Source of the DNA: Marinilabiliales bacterium
GTDB lineage: Bacteria; Bacteroidota; Bacteroidia; Bacteroidales; F082
DNA length: 12,370 nt
Assembly (NCBI GenBank): GCA_002869465.1
Contig: PKSW01000082.1
Span: forward strand, 1-12,370
Direction of reading: 5' to 3'
Shown here in pieces: positions 7,105 through 12,370 of the stretch (position 1 is the first letter of the stretch; every line of letters starts with the position of its first letter). A program made the position numbers and the translations under genes. The notes under the pieces were generated by a model that searched no databases, was not told the DNA's origin, and saw only the letters and a list, made by a program, of their open reading frames with translations.

Positions 7105-8052
7105 ATGAAGGGTAGAAAAGTCTTGTTTATTGATACCGCGCATCCCATACTGAAATCTGAACTGGAAAAAGATGGTTTTCAATGTGATGAATTTCCGGCA
7201 TACGTAAGAAATGATTACAAGAAAATTGTCAGGGATTATGCAGGAATAATTATCAGAAGCAAAGTGAAACTGGATGAAGACTTTCTTTCAGAAGCCTTAA
7301 ATTTGAGATTTATTGGCAGGGTAGGTGCTGGCATGGAAAATATTGATATTGAATTTGCAAAGGAAAAAAATATTGCTTGTATCAATGCACCGGAAGGGAA
7401 CAGGGATGCCGTGGGTGAGCAAGCAATCGGCATGTTGTTAAGCCTGCTGAATAATTTATTGGTTGCTGATCAGCAAGTGAGAAAAGGAATTTGGGAAAGA
7501 GAGCAAAACAGGGGTTATGAATTGGGTGGAAAAATAATTGGCATTATTGGTTACGGAAATACAGGAAGTGCATTCGCTAAAAAACTTAGCGGATTTGATG
7601 TGCGTGTGTTGGCATATGATAAGTATAAATTTGACTATTCTGATAATTACGTTGAAGAAAGTAATATGGGCACCTTATTTGAAAAGTGTGATATCCTGAG
7701 CTTACATGTGCCTCTTACCGAAGAAACCCACTACCTGGTAGATCATGAATATTTGAACCGTTTTAAAAAACCTATTTATGTTGTTAACACATCACGGGGA
7801 AAAGTGGTGAACACAAGAGACCTGGTTACCAATCTTGAAAACGGAAAAGTTTTAGGTGCTTGCCTGGATGTATTGGAATATGAAGGCTTATCTTTTGAGA
7901 GTCTGGATAACGAGCAATTCCCAGATACATTTCATAAGCTAATTGGGATGCAACATGTGGTTTTGTCGCCCCACATTGCAGGCTGGACACACGAATCAAA
8001 TTACAAACTCGCCATGACCATTGTTGAAAAAGTGAGAAGATTAAACCTGTAA
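7105..8052 (+). CDS. D-2-hydroxyacid dehydrogenase, phosphoglycerate dehydrogenase-like
   Basis: A 315-residue NAD-dependent dehydrogenase of the D-isomer family. The Rossmann loop GYGNTG lies at 149-154, with an acidic residue at the end of the next strand (AYDKYK) that favours NAD over NADP. The catalytic set is Arg231 (in TSRGK), Glu260 (in DVLEYE) and His290 (in SPHIAG). These align with Arg240, Glu269 and His292 of E. coli SerA, with a few extra residues between Glu and His. It lacks the C-terminal ACT domain of E. coli SerA, so serine feedback through such a domain is not expected. The HIAGWTHES tail resembles Bacteroidota proteins annotated as phosphoglycerate dehydrogenase, the first step of serine synthesis. 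The substrate cannot be proved from sequence, and serC is not adjacent, so I give no symbol. The ATG at 7105 has no clear Shine-Dalgarno. The gene converges on the phosphofructokinase gene with only eight bases between. Confidence 0.88.
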   Translation: MKGRKVLFIDTAHPILKSELEKDGFQCDEFPAYVRNDYKKIVRDYAGIIIRSKVKLDEDFLSEALNLRFIGRVGAGMENIDIEFAKEKNIACINAPEGNRDAVGEQAIGMLLSLLNNLLVADQQVRKGIWEREQNRGYELGGKIIGIIGYGNTGSAFAKKLSGFDVRVLAYDKYKFDYSDNYVEESNMGTLFEKCDILSLHVPLTEETHYLVDHEYLNRFKKPIYVVNTSRGKVVNTRDLVTNLENGKVLGACLDVLEYEGLSFESLDNEQFPDTFHKLIGMQHVVLSPHIAGWTHESNYKLAMTIVEKVRRLNL

Positions 8053-8072
8053 GGACCTGATTACCAGTTTAA
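8041..8072. terminator. Possible bidirectional terminator between convergent genes
   Basis: The convergent stop codons are eight bases apart. TTAAA plus CTG on the left can pair with CAG plus TTTAA on the right, giving an 8-bp stem with one bulged C and a loop of about 15 bases. An A/T-rich run follows on the right. The stem overlaps both coding ends and is weak, so this is only a candidate. Confidence 0.22.
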
Positions 8073-9278
8073 AATTTCTCGTAAATCATATTGTTTGGGA
8101 TCATCCAGATAAGCTTTCGCTTCCTCGTAATCTCCCGGTTCGATAAATTGCAAACCATGTTCAAAAATCAATTTGGGTTTGGCGCCTTCCATATTTACCA
8201 GGCGTGGCTTTATTTTACCATGTTCATCTTCCACATCTTCCAGGTACAAAGGCGAAATCTTACCTGAAGGGGAAGCGGTGACCATGCATCCGGTGCGGCC
8301 TTCGTCAAATAATTTCTTTACACCATAACCAAGCAATCCACAGTAAAGCAAGTCGTAAGCGCCAGGTTGCACACAACGGAGTTCATATCCCAGTTCCACC
8401 GGACGGCTTTTAACTTTAATTCCGAGATCTTTTAATTTTTTCTGGAGTAATATATTGAATATATGTGCCTTGCTTACATTTCCAAGTTCAGGATGGCCAT
8501 GATCATCGTAGGTAAAGTTGATGCCTGAATTTTCAATTTGTTCATCACTCATAAAATGGAAAACGCCTTCACTGACAATTGCTGCGCCATAATCAATGCC
8601 TAGTATCTTGCGTTTAACAATGGCTGAAATGATCAGTCTGATGATACGATCAAAAGTAATTTCAGTTTTATTGAACATTTCAGGTATTACGATCATCGGG
8701 ATGTGAATGGCAGCCCCGATACCAAAAGCCAGGTGGCCGGCTTCACGACCCATAGCAGATATAACAAACCAGTTGCCACTGGTACGGGCATCTTCATAAA
8801 TGGTTTGCGCAATCCGAACACCTTCCTGCTTAGCCGACTGGTAACCGAAAGTGGGTGTGTCTTCCGGAAGTGGCAAATCATTATCAATGGTTTTGGGCAC
8901 ATGAATGTTCTGGATACTTATTTCATGTTCAATTAAAAACTTTGATATCCTGTTGGCTGTTGAAGCCGTATCGTCACCACCTATGGTTACCAGCAGTTGT
9001 ACATTGTTTTCAGTAAAAAAACGGGTATTGAACTCACTGTCTTTGGGCTTATGACGGCTCATTTGCAAGGCCGAGCCCCCACGTTTGTGAATATCATCGG
9101 CAAAATGAAAATCAATTTCCTGGATTTTCGGGTGATCCGCGAACAAACCTTTATATCCTTCATGAATTCCGATCACCCGGTAACCTGATTTCAGAAATAC
9201 AAGGGCTACAGAACTGATCACTGAATTGATACCTGGTGCCGGGCCACCTCCACATAATATGGCAACTGAATCTTTCAT
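8061..9278 (-). CDS. 6-phosphofructokinase, PPi-dependent type by key residues
   Basis: A 405-residue phosphofructokinase-family enzyme interconverting fructose-6-phosphate and fructose-1,6-bisphosphate. The N-terminal GGGPAPGIN (10-18) is the phosphate loop, GGDDT lies at 100-104, the catalytic motif PKTIDND at 128-134, and the sugar-phosphate MGR at 176-178. Two positions decide the phosphoryl donor. ATP enzymes have Gly at the second variable place of GGDG and in PGTIDND. PPi enzymes have Asp and Lys, as here (Asp103 and Lys129). I therefore infer use of pyrophosphate, which makes the step reversible and saves ATP. The length is close to that of known bacterial PPi enzymes such as that of Propionibacterium (about 404 residues), and well over the roughly 320 of ATP-PfkA. 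A -7 promoter motif lies just upstream. The gene follows lysC on the same strand with a 90-base gap. Donor preference is strong inference, not proof. Confidence 0.92.
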   Translation of the reverse strand: MKDSVAILCGGGPAPGINSVISSVALVFLKSGYRVIGIHEGYKGLFADHPKIQEIDFHFADDIHKRGGSALQMSRHKPKDSEFNTRFFTENNVQLLVTIGGDDTASTANRISKFLIEHEISIQNIHVPKTIDNDLPLPEDTPTFGYQSAKQEGVRIAQTIYEDARTSGNWFVISAMGREAGHLAFGIGAAIHIPMIVIPEMFNKTEITFDRIIRLIISAIVKRKILGIDYGAAIVSEGVFHFMSDEQIENSGINFTYDDHGHPELGNVSKAHIFNILLQKKLKDLGIKVKSRPVELGYELRCVQPGAYDLLYCGLLGYGVKKLFDEGRTGCMVTASPSGKISPLYLEDVEDEHGKIKPRLVNMEGAKPKLIFEHGLQFIEPGDYEEAKAYLDDPKQYDLREILNW

Positions 9279-9301
9279 TTTTTATACGTATTAATTGCGG
9301 G

Positions 9302-9309
9302 CAAATATA
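9302..9309 (-). promoter_or_regulatory. Candidate -7 element of the phosphofructokinase promoter
   Basis: On the minus strand TATATTTG is an exact TAnnTTTG match, 23 bases before the ATG at 9278, in the gap after lysC. Transcription would begin near 9298 with a leader of about 20 bases. The -33 region has only a loose match (AACTG near 9328-9332). If real, the kinase is transcribed apart from lysC. Confidence 0.5.
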
Positions 9310-9368
9310 GAAAATAATGCCGCTTATCAGTTTTACTGAATGGTTAAGATCATTGTTTTTTCAACCAA

Positions 9369-10631
9369 TCACTGAACAAGTAATTGCACAGTCGATCGAC
9401 TCTTTTGTTCCAGGAATATTTTTTTGCCCTTTACAAAATTGCTGATAAGTTCTTCGGTGTAATGCCTCATGGTAATCAGTTGCAGACCATCGTTGTATTT
9501 GACAGTAAAATCATTTTTGAGATCGGAAAGCAATGCTTCTAGTTTGTTTAGGTTACTATCGAAACAAACCGAAAAACTCACGGCTGAATGTTGCATCAGG
9601 TTGATATGAATTTTATGGCTGCTGAACGCATTGAAAATTTGCATCAGATGATCTTCGGCTATGAATGACAGATCACGGGAATTGATGCTCAATAATATCT
9701 GCTTGTCTTTAACGATTACTTTCGGTTGTTTATCATCCATGGAAGTATCTTTTGAGATGACGGATGCCTTTATGCTCAGATCATCAAACGACCTTACAAA
9801 TAAAGGTATATTCTTTTGTTGCAAAGGTTGGATCGTTTTTGGATGGATGACCGAAGCCCCATAAAAAGCCAGCTCAATAGCTTCATGGTAGGAGATTTGA
9901 TCCAATTTTATGCAGTCTTTAAAACGATTTGGGTCGGCATTCATCAAACCGGGTACATTTTTCCAGATGGTTACTTCATCAGCATCCAGTGCGCTGGCAA
10001 GTATAGCAGCCGTAAAATCCGATCCTTCCCTGCCAAGTGTTGTTGGGTTTCCGGATGGATCTGATCCAATAAATCCTTCGGTTAATACAAATTGTCCTGC
10101 AGCTAAAACTGGATGAATCTTTTTATTTACTTGTTCTGTTGTTTGCTGCCAGTTGATTTTCGCGGATGTATAATTATCATCTGTAATAATGATGTTGCAT
10201 GCATCAATGGCCTGGCAAGGAAGATTAATATATTCGAAATATGCATTGAGTATCAGTGTAGAAAACTTTTCCCCAAAGCTTACAATGCGATCGTATGTGA
10301 CATACTTATCCGGATCCAGATTTTTTAACTGCATTTCGAGATTATTAAAAAGGTCAGATAATTTGTTTCGGCAATGCAGGTGATCAGTAAAAAGCGCATC
10401 AACGATCTTGAAATGTTTTTCTTTCAGATTTTCAACAGCTTCAGAAAGCTCGTTATGATTTCCGTTGATTGATAATTGCAATATGCGCTCCAATTGGTTC
10501 GTGGTTTTTCCCAAAGCGGAGACAACAACAATCAGTTGATCGTTTGCATTTGCTTTAATTATAGAAGCAACTTTCCGGATTCCATCCGCATCCTTCATTA
10601 ATGCTCCGCCAAATTTGAAAACTTTAGTCAT
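9369..10631 (-). CDS. lysC: Aspartate kinase, monofunctional with C-terminal ACT region
   Basis: A 420-residue aspartokinase that phosphorylates L-aspartate, the first step to lysine, threonine, methionine and diaminopimelate for peptidoglycan. The amino-acid kinase domain covers about 1-290: KFGGALM at 6-12, VVVSALGK, SFGEKFS, the TEGFIGSD segment, GREGSD at 200-205, and FYGASVIHPKT near its end. A first ACT domain begins near 305 and a shortened second part runs to the end (LEQKSRSTVQLLV). Such domains normally bind lysine or threonine for feedback inhibition, so the enzyme is probably regulated, though the effector cannot be read off. No homoserine dehydrogenase domain is fused, unlike ThrA. 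The N-terminal motif is KFGGALM instead of the usual KFGGTSV, so the conserved Ser is absent. The ATG at 10631 is only seven bases from a hexamer-repeat array, so any native upstream control region was probably altered by the inserted cassette. Confidence 0.94.
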   Translation of the reverse strand: MTKVFKFGGALMKDADGIRKVASIIKANANDQLIVVVSALGKTTNQLERILQLSINGNHNELSEAVENLKEKHFKIVDALFTDHLHCRNKLSDLFNNLEMQLKNLDPDKYVTYDRIVSFGEKFSTLILNAYFEYINLPCQAIDACNIIITDDNYTSAKINWQQTTEQVNKKIHPVLAAGQFVLTEGFIGSDPSGNPTTLGREGSDFTAAILASALDADEVTIWKNVPGLMNADPNRFKDCIKLDQISYHEAIELAFYGASVIHPKTIQPLQQKNIPLFVRSFDDLSIKASVISKDTSMDDKQPKVIVKDKQILLSINSRDLSFIAEDHLMQIFNAFSSHKIHINLMQHSAVSFSVCFDSNLNKLEALLSDLKNDFTVKYNDGLQLITMRHYTEELISNFVKGKKIFLEQKSRSTVQLLVQ

Positions 10632-10638
10632 GTTTTTA

Positions 10639-10669
10639 GGCTGAGGTTAAGGATGAGGATAAGGCTGAG
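10639..10669 (-). repeat. Degenerate hexamer array, lysC side of the four-helix gene
   Basis: Read on the minus strand, five consecutive hexamers fit CTYAnC (for example CTCAGC, CTTATC, CTCATC, CTTAAC), plus one closing C, 31 bases in all. The array lies between the stop of the four-helix gene and the lysC start. An array of the same type and length lies on the plus strand at 11080-11110, so the two are inverted with respect to each other. Confidence 0.8.
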
Positions 10670-10690
10670 TTTAGGGTTTTAATCATGATA

Positions 10691-11053
10691 TTATTTATTT
10701 TCCACGGTTTTAATTAGCAGATCCAGTTCGGTGATTACTTCCTTATAGCTGTCTATTATATGATTAACTTCTGAATCTTTCAAATATTTTAATTCGGTTG
10801 AAACTATTAATTGACTAATCACTTCGTATGCGCTCCCTCGTGAGAATTTATAAAACCGGCTTTTATCCATTCTCTCGAACCGGCCATAACCTTCAGCAAT
10901 ATTATGAACAACTGAGTTTGCCGCTCTTCTGATATCAGATGTCAGACTAAATTTTTCATCATCAGGGAATTGTTTACTAACGCTATAAATACTTACCAAG
11001 AGCGTTTTGGCCTTTTGCCAGACCGACATCTGTGTAAAATCTTTATAAACCAT
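10691..11053 (-). CDS. Four-helix-bundle protein, 23S rRNA intervening-sequence (S23) family
   Basis: A 120-residue protein of normal family length. It has the family features in order: a Trp-Gln pair in the first helix (VWQKA, 11-15), FPDDEKFSLT (29-38), the signature IRRAANSVVHNIAEGYGR (41-58), and GSAYEV after it, then two predicted amphipathic helices. Relatives form pentameric four-helix bundles. One branch is encoded within inserts in 23S rRNA genes, and another (Avd) is the accessory protein of diversity-generating retroelements. No reverse transcriptase or variable repeat is present here and there is no rRNA, so this is a stand-alone member. The cellular role is unknown. It lies between fbp and lysC on the same strand and is flanked on both sides by inverted hexamer arrays. 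No clear TAnnTTTG promoter was found just upstream, so it may be read through from fbp. Confidence 0.93.
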   Translation of the reverse strand: MVYKDFTQMSVWQKAKTLLVSIYSVSKQFPDDEKFSLTSDIRRAANSVVHNIAEGYGRFERMDKSRFYKFSRGSAYEVISQLIVSTELKYLKDSEVNHIIDSYKEVITELDLLIKTVENK

Positions 11054-11079
11054 GTTTTTTATCGTTTCTGTTAACTTTT

Positions 11080-11110
11080 CTCATCCTCAGCCTTCTCCTC
11101 CACCTTAGCC
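11080..11110 (+). repeat. Degenerate hexamer array, fbp side of the four-helix gene
   Basis: Five hexamers read on the plus strand as CTCATC, CTCAGC and three further variants with the same CTY start and closing C, plus a final C. It matches the 10639-10669 array in unit, copy number and length, but lies on the opposite strand. It starts 26 bases upstream of the four-helix ATG and ends 12 bases from the fbp stop codon. Confidence 0.78.
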
Positions 11111-11122
11111 TTTGTTCCCTAA

Positions 11123-12370
11123 TTAGCTTCTCCCTTTAATCAATCCTTTTCTATATGCCGTAAGCAACATACTCAAATCGTGAATCTGAACCTGGAGTTT
11201 TTTACCAATATCGGTATCACGCACCCTTTTACGGGCAGCGTTTGTTTCAATAAATATCCGGTCGGAGATGATGTCTTTTTCCTCAACGATGGCCATATTT
11301 TTAGAATCAAAATGCTTATGCTCCACAAGCACCAGTCCGTATGAATTATAAATGAGCGTATAACCCGAAACACCTGTTACCGACTGGTAAGGAATGGACA
11401 TGCCGCCATCAATAACAAATAATTTTCCGTTGGCTTTTATCGGGCTTTCTCCCTTTTTGGCTTTCACCGGCACATGACCATTCACAATATGCGAGTGCTT
11501 GGGATTCAGATCAAATTCTTTTAGTATTTTATCGCAATATTTCTCATTATCGTACACCAGGTCATAATACGGATTCCGTTTTTCCTTATGTATTGATTTG
11601 TCCCCAACAAAATACCTCTCAAAGGTGGTCATCTTCATTTTTCCAAACAAAGGCGAAACGGCACCACACCACAAATACCACATATAATCCGAAGTGTTTT
11701 CAACAGCTTTATGATCAAATCGTCGGGCATAGGCTTTACGGGCTACTCTTTCAAAATGGTCGCAAAGTGCTTTCCCTTTATATGGTTTTCCTTCGATCTC
11801 AAATGATTCAAAACTTCCCTTTTCTGTAAGCGGAATGCAACCATGATACAATAAATTGGAGTTATATGCCAGGTACATGCTGCCATTCGAAAAAAGAAAA
11901 TCAACATGGCGTTGCAGCCTCTTGCTGTTTTTAAAGTTTTTGGTGAGTTTTTCGATCACATCTTTTTCCTCTGCCGATAAAGCAAATGGATTCTTTGGGT
12001 CGAGGGTTGGAAAATGCGCGTCCAATAAAGGGTATTCCACTCCGTCAATAAGCACAATACCTTTTTTAAGGTCAATTTTATCCAACAGCAGGCGGTCGTC
12101 CATATTGAAATGAGGACTTCGCTTTATGATCTGAGATTCCAGTTTGAACTGGATGATTGAGATGGCTTTATGCATCTGAACGAGCATCTTGTTTTCCTTA
12201 GCCAGGTCATCTGATTTAAGTTTAAACTGATCACAAGGATCATTTTGATATTGCTTCATGGCGAAAGTAGCCAGTGGGAGCATATTAATTCCATAGGCAT
12301 CCTCAAGCGTATCAAGGTTTTGATACCTTAACGAAATCCTGATCACATTGGCTACCAGCGCCTGGTTGCC
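11123..12370 (-). CDS. fbp: Fructose-1,6-bisphosphatase class III (5' partial)
   Basis: The frame is open to the right edge, so the GTG at 12346 is internal and 415 residues of the C-terminal part are present. Class III enzymes have roughly 640-670 residues, so about 240 are missing, including the GDxxDRG and GNHD metal motifs of the calcineurin-like phosphatase fold. The visible part starts in the conserved segment VIRISLRYQNLDTLEDAYGI. It includes WYLWCGAVSPLFGK, the metal-site block IVNGHVPVK followed by FVIDGG, and the family C-terminus DTDIGKKLQVQI. The enzyme removes the 1-phosphate from fructose-1,6-bisphosphate in gluconeogenesis. It is upstream of the four-helix gene and lysC on the same strand, and about 1.85 kb upstream of the PPi-type phosphofructokinase acting on the same substrates. 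The residues seen are intact. Confidence 0.93.
   Translation of the reverse strand, partial: GNQALVANVIRISLRYQNLDTLEDAYGINMLPLATFAMKQYQNDPCDQFKLKSDDLAKENKMLVQMHKAISIIQFKLESQIIKRSPHFNMDDRLLLDKIDLKKGIVLIDGVEYPLLDAHFPTLDPKNPFALSAEEKDVIEKLTKNFKNSKRLQRHVDFLFSNGSMYLAYNSNLLYHGCIPLTEKGSFESFEIEGKPYKGKALCDHFERVARKAYARRFDHKAVENTSDYMWYLWCGAVSPLFGKMKMTTFERYFVGDKSIHKEKRNPYYDLVYDNEKYCDKILKEFDLNPKHSHIVNGHVPVKAKKGESPIKANGKLFVIDGGMSIPYQSVTGVSGYTLIYNSYGLVLVEHKHFDSKNMAIVEEKDIISDRIFIETNAARKRVRDTDIGKKLQVQIHDLSMLLTAYRKGLIKGRS

Larger units (their letters stand above)
10639..11110. mobile_element. Putative four-helix-bundle cassette bounded by inverted hexamer arrays
   Basis: A 472-base unit consists of a hexamer array, one small gene and a second array in inverted orientation. 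The protein belongs to the family of the 23S rRNA intervening-sequence proteins, whose genes also sit inside inserted segments closed by pairing ends. Without the unit, the fbp stop and lysC start would be about 19 bases apart, which suggests insertion into a tight gene pair. No transposase, integrase or reverse transcriptase is visible and no target-site duplication is evident, so mobility is inferred. Confidence 0.45.

Noticed and set aside
10691..11053. Toxin-antitoxin component or rRNA insert proper
   Set aside because: There is no partner gene of TA type and no rRNA sequence on either side. The protein matches the S23 four-helix family.
10639..11110. CRISPR array or diversity-generating retroelement
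   Set aside because: The repeats are contiguous degenerate hexamers without spacers. No cas gene, reverse transcriptase or variable/template repeat pair is present, although the small protein is related to Avd.
12344..12346. GTG as the start codon of the fructose bisphosphatase
   Set aside because: The frame continues to the window edge with family-like residues (ALVAN before VIRIS), and about 240 residues with the phosphatase motifs are missing.

Overview
The window reads as chromosomal DNA of a member of the Bacteroidota. The first gene ends in a type IX secretion (T9SS) sorting domain. Several upstream regions carry the Bacteroidota -7 promoter motif TAnnTTTG. Leaders are A/T-rich with little Shine-Dalgarno signal. 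Several enzymes (the short PGDH-like dehydrogenase, the class III fructose bisphosphatase, the lysC type) resemble Bacteroidota subfamilies as I recall them. I cannot place it more precisely. No rRNA, tRNA, CRISPR array or transposase was seen. Gene density is very high, and no gene-free stretch exceeds about 150 bases.

Layout, left to right. (1) Positions 1-603, plus strand: the C-terminal 200 residues of a secreted surface protein with a T9SS tail, closed by a strong intrinsic terminator (632-661). A promoter for the next gene overlaps that terminator. (2) 693-2636, plus: an ABC-F ATPase. (3) 2637-6963, minus: three genes read in the order RND/MMPL-type exporter, rfbA (glucose-1-phosphate thymidylyltransferase), polyprenyl diphosphate synthase. 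Together they suggest cell-envelope lipid and glycan supply, although only rfbA has a firm pathway. (4) 6964-7104: a divergent intergenic region with small palindromes. (5) 7105-8052, plus: a D-2-hydroxyacid dehydrogenase of the phosphoglycerate dehydrogenase type. (6) 8061-12370, minus: class III fructose-1,6-bisphosphatase (5' end beyond the window), a small four-helix-bundle protein, aspartate kinase lysC, and a phosphofructokinase with the residues of the PPi-dependent type.

How the genes fit together. The fructose bisphosphatase and the PPi-type phosphofructokinase act on the same fructose-6-phosphate/fructose-1,6-bisphosphate step and lie on one strand about 1.85 kb apart, with lysC and the four-helix gene between them. 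The dehydrogenase (possible serine branch) and lysC (aspartate family) add amino-acid synthesis.

The most unusual structure is the four-helix-bundle gene (10691-11053). It lies between two 31-base arrays of a degenerate hexamer, five units each, in inverted orientation. Take away the arrays and everything between them and fbp and lysC would be about 19 bases apart. This looks like a small inserted cassette related to the intervening sequences of 23S rRNA, but placed between protein genes. No conventional mobilisation gene is visible.
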